Notes: generated by a model from the letters alone, not told the origin. A stretch of DNA of 64,000 nt from Candidatus Bathyarchaeia archaeon (GCA_035935655.1 DASYWW010000046.1:26709-90708); one strand, 5' to 3'. Counted from the stretch's first letter, positions 44,790 to 54,033 are shown. A program made the numbers and translations.

Positions 44790-44849
44790 GAGTCGACCAC
44801 TACTTATCTGGGTTGATTGAGTCGTGGTAGAAAAAAGAATGTGAGGAGG

Positions 44850-45035
44850 TTACGGACCAGGAACAACAGGGGTTTCAGGAATGATTTTCAAGTTCTCAGT
44901 GTCGAAGCCCAGCTTCTTACCGCACTTCGGACAATAACCTCCGTTCCGCTGTATGATCTCACCAGGAGTCTCTAGTTCAAGCCCAGTATAGAGGAGCTCG
45001 CCGCACTTGGAGCATAAGATTCTCTGCGGACACAA
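44850..45035 (-). CDS. 61-residue zinc-ribbon protein
   Basis: A short protein with CSKCG (~8-12) and CPKCGKK (~35-41), followed by a proline-rich tail. It begins at TTG 45035. It is divergent from the membrane-protein gene at 45098. The family is not recognised beyond the zinc ribbon. Confidence 0.6.
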   Translation of the reverse strand: MCPQRILCSKCGELLYTGLELETPGEIIQRNGGYCPKCGKKLGFDTENLKIIPETPVVPGP

Positions 45036-45076
45036 ATCGGTAAGGAAGCCTCGTGAGGTCTCATGACCAAGCGCGC

Positions 45077-45085
45077 TATAAAAAT
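45077..45085 (+). promoter_or_regulatory. TATA box that decides the 45098 start
   Basis: TATAAAAAT lies inside the longer possible reading of the downstream gene (from 45053). With initiation about 25 bases later, only the ATG at 45098 or just past it can be used, giving a nearly leaderless mRNA. Confidence 0.5.
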
Positions 45086-45097
45086 GGTTTCAGAGTC

Positions 45098-45610
45098 ATG
45101 CATGCACTAGGGAAAGCAGGGCTTATAATCGGCCAAGGCCACCAGTCACTCGACAACGTGGAACAGGCGATGGGATTCAGAACAGGACTCTTCAAGCTGA
45201 AGAGATCTCTCAACAACCTAGCATTCAGAATGAGCTTTGTCAAACTCGCTCCCGGCTCGAGCAGACCGCTATTACCTGTAGCCTCATTCCTGATTCTCGC
45301 CTTTACCGTTTTTGTTCTCGCGGGAGGACTATTCATTCTAGTGGGCGCTGGTACGTCTGTGAGTCTATTGAATGTGCAACAAGGTCTCGGCTTCGTCTAT
45401 CCGCACGACATTAACAATCAGACTCCGGCTGAAGGAGTATTCGTCTCTCTTCTCTACGCATTTGGAGTAATCGGATTGTACATGATGTTCATGAGCACGC
45501 GAAACGCCTACCGGCCGAAGCGGGCATATGGCTTTCTCGGCTTCGGAATGCTTCTCTGTTTCGTATTCATGGCAACAGCATACTTCGTACTATACCAGAA
45601 ACTAATGTGA
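45098..45610 (+). CDS. Three-helix membrane protein, unknown
   Basis: A 170-residue protein starting MHALGKAGLII. It has three strong membrane segments, around residues 60-85, 117-137 and 145-165, and a soluble N-terminal region. No family is recognised. A longer reading from 45053 overlaps the TATA box and is rejected. It converges on the sugar dehydrogenase gene. Confidence 0.6.
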   Translation: MHALGKAGLIIGQGHQSLDNVEQAMGFRTGLFKLKRSLNNLAFRMSFVKLAPGSSRPLLPVASFLILAFTVFVLAGGLFILVGAGTSVSLLNVQQGLGFVYPHDINNQTPAEGVFVSLLYAFGVIGLYMMFMSTRNAYRPKRAYGFLGFGMLLCFVFMATAYFVLYQKLM

Positions 45611-45644
45611 CACCGACACACTCAATTTTTAAGGGGAGCCCAAC

Positions 45645-46823
45645 TCATTGGCTCTCGTAGATTCTTGCGGTAGCTTGAGGAGAACGTCTGCTACGATAGC
45701 GGAACGCCAAATAGCCTAACGCCGCTGTTGCGAATACTGTTACCCCGATCGCGAAGACTATGAAAATCGAGTTGGGCATCACAGGACCTCGTGATTGAAC
45801 GTCGTAGGTGTAGATTCCGCTAGGAGATGTGAAGTACAGTCTTCCATTAGGTCCCATTTCAACAGCGACGATTCCACCACTTTGGGTATAGACCTGGCCC
45901 ATCGAAACTACTGTTCCGTTTGAAGTGAGTTCCAGACGCTCGAGGTTTCCTGTATTCCATTCCCCAAAATAGTAGACGTTTGGAGCAACTGCGGCTATGC
46001 CTGTGGGCGTGACTACCGGATTGAAGACGACGATTGGATCTATGAAAGACGGATTGTGGCAGATCCCGAGGCATGTGGGCCAACCATAATTTCCACCCTT
46101 GACGATGATGTTGATCTCATCGTCGGTGCTGGGACCTGCCTCTGTGGCGATGAATCTTCCATTTGATGAGTCGAAGTCAAAGCCGAAGGCATTGCGTATG
46201 CCCAAAGCGTAGACAAGGCTTCCCGGGAACGGATTGTCGGAAGGAACCGACCCATCCGAATTCATTCGAAGTATCTTGCCAGTTCTGGACAATGGGTCTT
46301 GCGAAGGGCAACCTTGGTGGAACTCCCCGACCTGCGCGTAGAGTTTCCCATCCGGTCCGAACTTGATATAGCCACCGTTATGATAAGGAGGCGTGTTAGG
46401 AGCGGCGCTTACGACATCGAAAATATCGATCGGGCTTGTTCCAAGGTTACCCGTTGCGGTGTAGCGGGCGATGTGGCCGTGAGTATAGAATTGGCTATCG
46501 CGATAGGTGAAGTAGGCGTAAAGGTATCCATTGGAAGCGAAAGATGGATCCAACGCAATGCTCAACAGTCCCGATTCGCCGTCCGTGAATATTGGTGAAA
46601 TCGTCGCAAAGGGAGTTGACAATAATGTTCCGTTCTTTTGAATGATCCGGATGTTCCCGGTGTCTTTTTCGTTGAAGAAGATGCGTCCGTCTGAAGCGAA
46701 CTTCAAGGAGACCGGGAAGCTAAGACCGGTAATGATGCTATTCACCGGAGAGGGTGAAGATGATTGCGCACGCGGGAGAATCGAGGACCCTGTCGAGAGT
46801 GTGATCAAGAAGATGATTTTCAT
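45645..46823 (-). CDS. PQQ-type (soluble GDH-like) sugar dehydrogenase, membrane anchored
   Basis: A 392-residue six-bladed propeller of the glucose/sorbosone dehydrogenase family (COG2133). Blocks GLSFPVSLKFASDGRIFF, GLLSIALDPSFASNGYLY, HNGGYIKFGPDGKLYA, SRTGKILRMNSDGS and ALGIRNAFGFDFD are in family order. The N-terminus is a probable signal peptide, and a C-terminal membrane helix (~350-372) with a basic tail anchors it outward. PQQ or another quinone cofactor is inferred; many archaeal members have unknown substrates. Confidence 0.85.
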   Translation of the reverse strand: MKIIFLITLSTGSSILPRAQSSSPSPVNSIITGLSFPVSLKFASDGRIFFNEKDTGNIRIIQKNGTLLSTPFATISPIFTDGESGLLSIALDPSFASNGYLYAYFTYRDSQFYTHGHIARYTATGNLGTSPIDIFDVVSAAPNTPPYHNGGYIKFGPDGKLYAQVGEFHQGCPSQDPLSRTGKILRMNSDGSVPSDNPFPGSLVYALGIRNAFGFDFDSSNGRFIATEAGPSTDDEINIIVKGGNYGWPTCLGICHNPSFIDPIVVFNPVVTPTGIAAVAPNVYYFGEWNTGNLERLELTSNGTVVSMGQVYTQSGGIVAVEMGPNGRLYFTSPSGIYTYDVQSRGPVMPNSIFIVFAIGVTVFATAALGYLAFRYRSRRSPQATARIYESQ

Positions 46824-46865
46824 CCTTAACCCTAGAGGTGGAAACTTGAGTCGCGTGTAAACAAC

Positions 46866-47321
46866 CTACTGGAAACTGTTGTAAGCCGAGTTCCCAGTTG
46901 TTTGGATCAGAGCAATGTTGAGCCGTAGAACATTCACGTAGGGAGTACCGAAGATCCAAAGTGTGCCCTCTTCATTCTGGACTACAATCTTTTGTAGCGT
47001 CTCGACCGAGACCTTTGTCGCATCGCTGATCCTCGGGATCTGAGAGTACGCATCTGGGACTGTTATGTCCGGGTCGACCCCTGAGGCAGAATCGTTTCGA
47101 GGATGGAAAAATATCGGCAGGTTGAAATTTTGAGCGATAAGGTTCGAGCCGATACTCCTGCCGTGAAACTGAAGAAGGCTCCCGTTCGCCTGTGACGGGA
47201 AGAATGCTTGGGCGAATCCGGTTATGACAAGAGGGAACACTAGCCCGCAGAGTATCAGGGAGATTACTGCCATTCTTGCCGCTGGGCTATAGTTTTGCCG
47301 AAGTTCTCGCTTGACATTCAA
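46866..47321 (-). CDS. kdpC: K+-transporting ATPase subunit KdpC
   Basis: A 151-residue single-pass subunit, shorter than the roughly 190 residues of E. coli. The N-terminal helix is followed by GSLLQFHGRSIGSNLIAQNF, then PDAYSQIPRIS and the C-terminal VNVLRLNIAL, all as in KdpC. It stabilises the KdpFABC complex. It is the last gene of the kdp operon, 15 bases after kdpB. Confidence 0.93.
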   Translation of the reverse strand: MNVKRELRQNYSPAARMAVISLILCGLVFPLVITGFAQAFFPSQANGSLLQFHGRSIGSNLIAQNFNLPIFFHPRNDSASGVDPDITVPDAYSQIPRISDATKVSVETLQKIVVQNEEGTLWIFGTPYVNVLRLNIALIQTTGNSAYNSFQ

Positions 47322-47336
47322 CGTGGCTTTTTTCTC

Positions 47337-49484
47337 CTAGAGCACCGATATTGCTACGTCTATGAGCTTGATTCCAACGAACGGAACGATGACTCCGCCG
47401 ACTCCGTAGATTAGCGTGTTTCTCAGGAAGATGGTCATAGCTCCCGAAGGCTTGAACTTGACGCCCCGCATGGCCAAGGGAATAAGGAGAGGAATGATGA
47501 TGGCGTTGAAGATGAGTGCTGAGAGTACAGCAGTGTTTAGTCCAAGCCCGAGCACGTTCAAAGCTTTGAGCTCAGGGACTGTTGATGCGAACAACACAGG
47601 CATGATCGCGAAATATTTCGCTACGTCGTTTGCGATGCTGAATGTTGTCACTGCGCCTCGGGTCATCAGCAGTTGTTTTCCGAGCATCACTACTTCTATG
47701 ATCTTGGCGGGATTCGATTCGAGGTCCACCATGTTAGCAGCCTCTTTCGCAGCCTGTGTTCCTGAATTCATCGCCAGGCCCACGTCGGCCATTGCTAGGG
47801 CGGGAGCATCGTTGGTCCCATCTCCAATCATTGCAACAATTCTTGTCTCGGCCTGTTCCCGCTTGACAATGTCGTACTTGTCCTCGGGTTTCGCCTCGGG
47901 CCGGTACTCATCAATTCCCACCTCGGCAGCTATGCTCTTGGCTGTGAGCGGTTGGTCGCCGGTTATCATCACCGGTCTGATGCCCATCACCTTGATCGCT
48001 TCGATCTTCTCCTTGATATCGGGCTTGAGGACGTCCCGCAATCTTACAATCCCAATCGCTTCTCGGTTTCTCGAAATGACCATGGCCGTATCTCCTGTGG
48101 CGGAAATGCTCTGGACGATCATGTCGTAATCAGCAGGAACAGACTTGACAATTTTTTTGACAGCATCAGGTGCTCCCTTGATTATCTCTATCTCATCAGA
48201 TCCAACTGGGACCCCACCTTCAACGTGGGGTTCGAATTTTCTCCTAAGTCTTCCTCTTTCTCTACCCGTCCCCCCGCTCTTGGGAAGCATGAACCCTGTT
48301 CCACCGGATAATTTTACGCCACTAGTCCGAGTGCTGGCGCTGAATTCGTAAACCTCAGACGCGTCCAGAGCGTTTAGCTCCTTGGGCACGTAGCCCATCT
48401 CGTAAGCCAGCCTGATGAGGCTTCTCCCTTCAGGCGTGTCATCGTGCCAAGAAGCAAGGAACGCGGCCTCGCCCACATCTCTCTCAGCAAATACGGGAAA
48501 CGGCAAAAACTCAACCGCCTGTCTATTTCCGACAGTGATAGTCCCGGTCTTATCGAGAAGAATAACGTCAGTATCTCCAGCAGTTTCGACTGCGCGGCCA
48601 GATTTTGCTACGATTTTTTCCTTGTAGAGCCTTGAGATGCCTGATAAGCCGATCGAGGGAAGGAGTGCCCCTATCGTTGTCGGCAAAAGGCAGACGTAGA
48701 GAGCCATCAACACTGAGAGGTCTGCCGCGAGGCTCAGAACCAGAGATAGACCCAACAGAGCCACGACGAGGATCGTGAAGATTGCCGTGAGTCCTATCAG
48801 GACAATGGTCACGGCTTGTTCGTTCGGGGTCTTCGGTCTCTTGGATGATTCCACCATCCTAATCATCTGGTTGATGAAGGTCTCATCAGGGTTGGCCGTA
48901 ACTTTCGCCGTCAGCGTGTCGCTGAGAATTTGGGACCCCCCGATCACGTCATCCCCTGGTGCTTTTCGGACCGCGGTGGATTCTCCTGTTAAGAGGGACT
49001 CGTCAACCATGGCGATTCCCTCCAGGACCTGTGCGTCAATGGGGACGGTGTCATTTTTCTCTAGAAGAATCAGGTCGCCCTTTCGAAGCTCCCTAGAAGG
49101 AGTTGAAACGATTCGTCTAGACCCTTCTTCGATGAGAACCTTCTTACTTGATACCTCCATCTCGAGTCTTCGAAGACTGTTCGCCGTGTTCTTTGCCTGG
49201 CTCTCTGCAAGCGCGTCGGACAGAGTGCTAAACCAGACTGTAATCAGAAGAATCAAGGCAACCTCGACGTAGAATACTTGTAGGGAATGGCTTGCAACCC
49301 TCGGGAATCCGTAGGGATAGATTGCCATCGCTGCGACGATTAAGAAAGTGATCTCCACGATCAACATTACTGGGTTGGCGATTAACCTCCGGGGGTCCAG
49401 GCGGATCAAGGAGTCTATGAGCACTTTTCGGGAAAACAATCCCTGGCGCCGGACCAGAACCATTCTACCGATTCGCGTTGTCAC
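47337..49484 (-). CDS. kdpB: K+-transporting ATPase ATP-binding subunit KdpB
   Basis: A 715-residue P-type ATPase. The TGES actuator is in DESLLTGESTAV, the phosphorylated Asp is in LLDKTGTITVGNRQA, and MIGDGTNDAPALA is the hinge. The KdpB-specific membrane segment includes LLPTTIGALLPSIG. A roughly 25-residue Gly/Arg-rich stretch (GGTGRERGRLRRKFEPHV) in the nucleotide-binding domain looks like an insertion. Length and motif set indicate an active enzyme. The start is ten bases after the kdpA stop. Confidence 0.95.
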   Translation of the reverse strand: MTTRIGRMVLVRRQGLFSRKVLIDSLIRLDPRRLIANPVMLIVEITFLIVAAMAIYPYGFPRVASHSLQVFYVEVALILLITVWFSTLSDALAESQAKNTANSLRRLEMEVSSKKVLIEEGSRRIVSTPSRELRKGDLILLEKNDTVPIDAQVLEGIAMVDESLLTGESTAVRKAPGDDVIGGSQILSDTLTAKVTANPDETFINQMIRMVESSKRPKTPNEQAVTIVLIGLTAIFTILVVALLGLSLVLSLAADLSVLMALYVCLLPTTIGALLPSIGLSGISRLYKEKIVAKSGRAVETAGDTDVILLDKTGTITVGNRQAVEFLPFPVFAERDVGEAAFLASWHDDTPEGRSLIRLAYEMGYVPKELNALDASEVYEFSASTRTSGVKLSGGTGFMLPKSGGTGRERGRLRRKFEPHVEGGVPVGSDEIEIIKGAPDAVKKIVKSVPADYDMIVQSISATGDTAMVISRNREAIGIVRLRDVLKPDIKEKIEAIKVMGIRPVMITGDQPLTAKSIAAEVGIDEYRPEAKPEDKYDIVKREQAETRIVAMIGDGTNDAPALAMADVGLAMNSGTQAAKEAANMVDLESNPAKIIEVVMLGKQLLMTRGAVTTFSIANDVAKYFAIMPVLFASTVPELKALNVLGLGLNTAVLSALIFNAIIIPLLIPLAMRGVKFKPSGAMTIFLRNTLIYGVGGVIVPFVGIKLIDVAISVL

Positions 49485-49493
49485 GATCTTCCC

Positions 49494-51200
49494 CTAGAAT
49501 CCGTTCATTCGTCCTTGGAAAAATTCTAGAATTGGGCCGAGTGCAAGGAACGGGAAGAAGGTAAGAAGGACGAGGACGAGGATACTTCCCACGAGGACGA
49601 CAGAGAAGAGGATGCTGTCTGTCTTCACGCTTGCCTCTGTCGTGAGTCTCTTTCGGCTTAGCATAGAACCGCCCAGCGCGAGCAATAGCCCGATAGGCAC
49701 GAACCGTCCGAGAAACATAACCAGCGCTGTCGAGATGTTGAAGAATGGTGTATTGGCCGATGCCCCGAGAAAATCGCTACCGTTGTTGGAAGCGGCGGAT
49801 GTGAACTCGTAGAATATCTGTGTGAAACCTGTCGAGTTAGTCCCGACGCCGATTGCACTTGCAGCCCCAGTCCAGTAAGCAAGGACTGTCGGTACTAGGA
49901 TTATGATAGGGTGGACGAGAAATGCGATCATAACCAGTTTAACGTCTCTCGAGGTTATTTTCATCCCAAGATACTCTGGTGTCCGGCCCGACATCAGGCC
50001 AACGATGAAAATGGTGAGGACGATGAACATTACCATGTACATCACCCCGACCCCCTTCCCGCCGGGAGTCGCCTGGATCAGCATTCCATTGAATGCTGAG
50101 AGTATGACCAGAGGGTTCACGCTTGACAGGGATGCGTTAACTGAGCCGGTTGTTACCGCTGTGGTCACGACCGTCCAGAATACTGAGAAGAAGCCTCCGA
50201 AACGAACCTCCATTCCTGGGCCTACAAGAGGAAAGCTGGGAGTGAAGGCGATCAAGAGGTTGAGTGCAAACAGTGAGTAGGCACCCCACAGAATGGGGCG
50301 ACTTTCCCGTTTTCTGCCGATTAGCTGGCCGAATACAAAACAGAGCGAGGTAGGAATGAGTAGCATCAAGAAGATCTGGAATATGTCAGACGCAGGGTTC
50401 GGGTTCTGGAAGGGATATGCCGAGTTCGCTCCATAGTATCCTCCTCCATTTGTGCCCAGCTGCATGATGCTAACAAGGGAAGCGACAGGTCCGACCAGGA
50501 TCGTCTGTGTCGCCCCCTCCACAGTACTCGCGATCTTCACGTATCCTGTCAGAGTTTGAGGAACTCCAAGTCCCACGAATATCAAAGACGCCACAAAGCA
50601 AAGTGGGAGAAGTATTCTCGTCAAAGATCTCGTGAAGTCGACATAGAAGTTGCCCAAGTCCTTGGAACGGGCGACAAACCCCCGAATCATTGCGACGGCC
50701 ACGGATATTCCCGTAGCTGCGCTGGTGAACTGCAAGAACTGGACAGCCATCATCTGGCTAAAATAGGAAAGACCAGGAACTCCGAATAGGCTGCTGCAAT
50801 TCGGAAGTTGAATGCAATTCCCCTCTCCATTGTAATGTTGAAGGTTGGTATTCGTCGCGAAGCTGATGACCTGCATAAGCGCCAAGTCCCACGAGAGACC
50901 TGGAAACCCTTGAGGGTTCAATGGAAGTACGCCCTGCAATGTGAAGATTGCAAATGCGATTACCATCTGGAAAATATTTACAAAGAGTGCTGCGAGAAAG
51001 TACTCTTTCCAACCCATTCCCCGAGCTGGGTCAACTCCGATTAGTCGGTAGATTGCGCGCTCGATTGGGTTGAGTAACTTGTCGAGACGACTAGGTGTTA
51101 AAGTGAAGACTCTAGTAATGTGGGGAGCCAGAAGACGGCCTGATAGGATAGCTATGATCAGAATCGTGATGAGTATGAACAAACTGCTCAGGTTGATCAG
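49494..51200 (-). CDS. kdpA: K+-transporting ATPase subunit KdpA
   Basis: The channel-like K+ selectivity subunit, about 568 residues with ten membrane helices. Selectivity-filter loops appear as TNTNLQHYNGEG, TNGGGYYGANSAYPFQNPN and ASNNGSDFLG. An AAGGAGG site on the minus strand (51211-51217) sits 10 bases from CTG 51200 but 28 bases from the first TTG (51182), so I prefer a CTG start (MINLSSLFILITI). The frame is closed two codons upstream by TAG. No KdpF peptide is evident. Confidence 0.93.
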   Translation of the reverse strand: MINLSSLFILITILIIAILSGRLLAPHITRVFTLTPSRLDKLLNPIERAIYRLIGVDPARGMGWKEYFLAALFVNIFQMVIAFAIFTLQGVLPLNPQGFPGLSWDLALMQVISFATNTNLQHYNGEGNCIQLPNCSSLFGVPGLSYFSQMMAVQFLQFTSAATGISVAVAMIRGFVARSKDLGNFYVDFTRSLTRILLPLCFVASLIFVGLGVPQTLTGYVKIASTVEGATQTILVGPVASLVSIMQLGTNGGGYYGANSAYPFQNPNPASDIFQIFLMLLIPTSLCFVFGQLIGRKRESRPILWGAYSLFALNLLIAFTPSFPLVGPGMEVRFGGFFSVFWTVVTTAVTTGSVNASLSSVNPLVILSAFNGMLIQATPGGKGVGVMYMVMFIVLTIFIVGLMSGRTPEYLGMKITSRDVKLVMIAFLVHPIIILVPTVLAYWTGAASAIGVGTNSTGFTQIFYEFTSAASNNGSDFLGASANTPFFNISTALVMFLGRFVPIGLLLALGGSMLSRKRLTTEASVKTDSILFSVVLVGSILVLVLLTFFPFLALGPILEFFQGRMNGF

Positions 51201-51248
51201 CCGCTAACCACCTCCTTGTAACGGCCCCAGCGTTCAAAGGAAGTTAAT

Positions 51249-51563
51249 CTATTTCCGGTCCCTGTAAGAAGCCGCAACGGCCGAGGTCGCGTTCAAAATA
51301 TCGCCGTTAGCCCCAGAACCCTTGTGGGTTTTTAGAACGATCGAGCTTACCGTGCTCTTAACGCCCTTAACTTTCATTATCTTATTCTTGAGGACGTCCC
51401 GAAACTCCTCAATGTCTGATGCCGAGACTACGGTAACAATGTCAAACTCGCCCGTGACCTCGTAGAGGTCGACTACCTTGTCGAGACGGGAAAGGGCTTG
51501 CACTACGTCGTCCATGTAGGGCGACTCAACAAATATGCTTACGAACGCGATTAGCGACGCCAT
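51249..51563 (-). CDS. Stand-alone RAM (Lrp/AsnC ligand-binding) protein
   Basis: A 104-residue protein with only the RAM/alpha-beta ligand-binding domain of Lrp-type regulators: AFVSIFVESPYMDDVVQALS, VDLYEVTGEFDIVTVVS and GVKSTVSSIVLKTHKG. No HTH is present. RAM domains bind amino acids and form octamers. It is on the same strand and 48-66 bases upstream of kdpA, so probably is the first gene of the kdp transcript and a candidate modulator. No kdpD or kdpE is in the window. Confidence 0.85.
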   Translation of the reverse strand: MASLIAFVSIFVESPYMDDVVQALSRLDKVVDLYEVTGEFDIVTVVSASDIEEFRDVLKNKIMKVKGVKSTVSSIVLKTHKGSGANGDILNATSAVAASYRDRK

Positions 51564-51781
51564 GTTGTCTCGACCGGCCTCGCACCCGCGGCTGTGGCGC
51601 TAATTTATGCATTTCTTGCGAGAAAAACGAGCTATTTGCGGCTTACTCGAAACACCTTCCACGCATGTGTTTTTTTGACCCATATTTTCATGTTCGCCGC
51701 TAAATTCGACGCAATAGGCGCGCGTGTCGTAACAACTAACATTCCAAGGACAGGGTTACAACGAGCTTATCCTTCTATGGG

Positions 51782-52207
51782 TTGTCAACGAAACAAATGA
51801 GCAGGAGCCTAGCTCTAGCCATGGGTTCGTCCGGTTCAACAATGCCTCAGGACGACTTCCGAACAAACTGGAAGACAAGCCGAACCAACTCAAGACTGGC
51901 TCAAGAGAAGACTTTCTCATCGATGTTGCAGCTCAGCATCGGCGAGGGGATTAGATCCGCTTTAGGCGAAGCCATCCTAGGAGTTCTCAGCGGCCAAGGA
52001 TTATTCAATGAAGCAACAGACCCGAAAGAGTTTCACAGGAAATTACAATTGGTTTTCGGTAACGGAGCAACGGTCCTTGAGAAGGTCATCGTCAAGGATC
52101 TACTCAGAAAACTGAATGTTCAGTACAATCCTCAAGAACGCTTCGACTATGGGGAGGCCCTTGAGTTGGCAAGGGAAGCCTGCAAGGCGGAGGGGCCGAC
52201 GAAATGA
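51782..52207 (+). CDS. NitrOD5/DUF3227-like small protein
   Basis: A 141-residue protein. The C-terminal half (SIGEGIRSALGEAILGVL..., PKEFHRKLQLVFGNGATVLEKVIVKDLLRK) matches the small helical family that archaeal genomes place near KaiC-type ATPases and signalling proteins, known as NitrOD5 or DUF3227. The start may be TTG 51782 or ATG 51797. It overlaps the wHTH gene by four bases. A similar protein is encoded at 53697-54032 next to the second KaiC gene. Confidence 0.65.
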   Translation: MSTKQMSRSLALAMGSSGSTMPQDDFRTNWKTSRTNSRLAQEKTFSSMLQLSIGEGIRSALGEAILGVLSGQGLFNEATDPKEFHRKLQLVFGNGATVLEKVIVKDLLRKLNVQYNPQERFDYGEALELAREACKAEGPTK

Positions 52208-52515
52208 GCGCCGCCCAGATGCTGGAAACGCTTCTCGCGTCAGAGATTACGGGAGACCTCCTTGTCCTGTTTCACCGCAATCCTGGGCTCATCGATACTC
52301 TCGACAGCGTCGCACGTCGCATCGGGAGAACAGGGAATTCGATCGAAGAAGATGTGCGGGGGCTGGTTCATCTCGGGATCTTAAAGACAAGACGGATTGG
52401 TCGCTCTGAGGTCTTGCTCCTGGATCGCGCGAGGGACCGAGAAGTATTGGACGCCATCGCGAAACATCTTAGGAATCTAGAAGGAGTGGAGAAAATTGAC
52501 AACACCAAGTTCTAG
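52204..52515 (+). CDS. Winged-helix protein beside KaiC
   Basis: A 103-residue protein with an ArsR/MarR-like winged-helix rhythm: LLVLFHRNPGLIDTLDSVAR and RRIGRTGNSIEEDVRGLVHL then GILKTRRIG as the wing. It lies between the NitrOD5-like gene and KaiC, overlapping the former by 4 and the latter by 20 bases, so the three are made together. It is a probable transcriptional or protein-interaction output of the KaiC module. Confidence 0.7.
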   Translation: MSAAQMLETLLASEITGDLLVLFHRNPGLIDTLDSVARRIGRTGNSIEEDVRGLVHLGILKTRRIGRSEVLLLDRARDREVLDAIAKHLRNLEGVEKIDNTKF

Positions 52516-53335
52516 AACCGGAGTCCCTGGGTTCCCCCAATTCTTCGCTGGAAAAAGCGGGGAAGGTGGCAGGGTCCGGTCCGGAATAGTTGATCTGGAC
52601 GAGATGTTGCATGGAGGATTTATGGAAGGTGATGCAGTGATGCTTGCTGGAAGTGCGGGCTGCGGAAAGACAACGCTAGCCCTCCAGTACTTGGTTAATG
52701 GAGTCAAGTTCGGAGAACCTGGAATCTACGTATCCTTTGAGGAGATGCCTGACCAGATTTACCGAGACGCTAAGAACTTCGGATGGGACCTACGCAAGCT
52801 AGAGGAAGAGAACAAGTTCAGAATGGTATGCACGTCCCCGAACTTGTTGTTAGAGTCGGAAGGGGAGAGTCTGCTTGACGAATCCTTCCGAGATGTTCAG
52901 CCAAGACGAATGGTTGTGGATTCGCTGAGTCATCTTGCAATGTTCGTCAAGGAGGGCGAGCTTAGACGAGAAGCGTACCGATTGATCATGCATCTCAAGA
53001 CCAAGGGGATAAGCTCCATGATGATTTGGGAGTCTCCACAGATGGCAGGTGGATCGTTCTCAGTCACAGAAGTAGGATTGAGCTTCCTGGTGGACTGTAT
53101 CCTTGCACTGAAGCCCGTCGAGATAGAATCCTCAATGCGCAAGGCTTTGGTGGTTCTGAAGATGAGGGGAAGTGACCACGACAAACGGCTCAGAGAGTTT
53201 GAGATAGCTCCGACAGGAATCAAGATAGAATCCGCATTCACGAACTATGAAGGACTCATCACCGGCTCGCCGAGAAGGGTGGCCTCGGAGAAATTCATGG
53301 ATCTCTTCCGCGGGGCCGCGGAGAAACGGAAATGA
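52496..53335 (+). CDS. Single-domain KaiC-family ATPase
   Basis: A 279-residue RecA-superfamily ATPase of the KaiC/RAD55 group. The N-terminal entry is RVRSGIVDLDEMLHGGFMEG, Walker A is GSAGCGKTT (~52-60), the acidic strand is IYVSFEE, and Walker B is RMVVDSLSH. The C-terminal IAPTGI segment is typical of archaeal KaiC proteins. Single-domain archaeal members have been proposed to act as signalling hubs. It starts at TTG 52496 inside the wHTH gene. Confidence 0.87.
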   Translation: MTTPSSRTGVPGFPQFFAGKSGEGGRVRSGIVDLDEMLHGGFMEGDAVMLAGSAGCGKTTLALQYLVNGVKFGEPGIYVSFEEMPDQIYRDAKNFGWDLRKLEEENKFRMVCTSPNLLLESEGESLLDESFRDVQPRRMVVDSLSHLAMFVKEGELRREAYRLIMHLKTKGISSMMIWESPQMAGGSFSVTEVGLSFLVDCILALKPVEIESSMRKALVVLKMRGSDHDKRLREFEIAPTGIKIESAFTNYEGLITGSPRRVASEKFMDLFRGAAEKRK

Positions 53336-53348
53336 GGCTGTAGGAAGA

Positions 53349-53693
53349 ATGCTAGATCCTATTGTCTTACCAACGCTTTACTTCATAGCGGTTTTAGAGC
53401 TCATCTTCCAAGCCGGGGTTGTATTCTATGCCTACAAAGTTACAAGGATAACAGGCTCGTTTCGAGCGTGGACTATGATAATCGCGGCATTTTCCCTATT
53501 GACTATTCAAAGCGTCGTGGGATTGGTCCTGACACTCTCTCTGCCAAGAGATCAATTGTCCAACCTGATAAGCTCAGTCGGGGAGACCACCACTATCCTC
53601 AGCTCAACGGTCACCGCTATAGCGGGAGCACTTCTCTTCATTGGGGTTTTCGGACTTGCAAGGCGATTCGAAAGTCAGGCAAAACCAGCTTGA
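53349..53693 (+). CDS. Three-helix membrane protein of KaiC module
   Basis: A 114-residue protein starting at ATG 53349 (MLDPIVLPTLYFIAVLELI), 13 bases after the KaiC stop. It has three membrane segments (~8-28, 39-60, 82-104). It has no recognised family. The position suggests a membrane sensor or anchor for the ATPase. It converges with the second module. Confidence 0.6.
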   Translation: MLDPIVLPTLYFIAVLELIFQAGVVFYAYKVTRITGSFRAWTMIIAAFSLLTIQSVVGLVLTLSLPRDQLSNLISSVGETTTILSSTVTAIAGALLFIGVFGLARRFESQAKPA

Positions 53694-53696
53694 TTC

Positions 53697-54032
53697 TTAG
53701 TCTGTCGCCTTATTCTTGCTGCGTCCCTTACTTGAAAGATAAACAATCTCGGCCAGATTTCTGCCTCTGGCCTCGTCAAGAGGGATTTCATTCGTCTCGA
53801 CTAGTCTCGCGATCACTAGTTTCTCTATCACTCTTGCTCCGTATCCTAGAATGGCATGGAGCGCAGTGAGGAATTCGTCCATTCTCTGAGGTGTCTCTTC
53901 CAACGAAATGGAATATCTCTTGTGGAGATAGAGTAGAACCGAGTCTCTCGTACTTGAACCAAGCGCGCTGAGAGCGGCGTCGATAGATTCTATCAGCGGG
54001 CCATCTAGCGATGTACGTACCGCGGCGGCCAA
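53697..54032 (-). CDS. NitrOD5/DUF3227-like small protein
   Basis: A 111-residue protein with LIESIDAALSALGSSTRDSV and LTALHAILGYGARVIEKLVIARLVE, matching the family of the protein at 51782. It begins at TTG 54032, one base after the stop of the double-KaiC gene, so it is coupled to it. Its repeated pairing with a KaiC ATPase implies that it is a functional partner. Confidence 0.65.
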   Translation of the reverse strand: MAAAVRTSLDGPLIESIDAALSALGSSTRDSVLLYLHKRYSISLEETPQRMDEFLTALHAILGYGARVIEKLVIARLVETNEIPLDEARGRNLAEIVYLSSKGRSKNKATD

Positions 54033-54033
54033 T

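Noticed and set aside
44418..44830. Several overlapping plus-strand frames across gcvT
   Set aside because: They are antisense shadows of the well-supported gcvT coding sequence.
51594..51800. Plus-strand frame of 68 codons upstream of the NitrOD5-like gene
   Set aside because: Composition is unlike neighbouring proteins, no ribosome site, and it lies in the AT-rich promoter region of the KaiC module.
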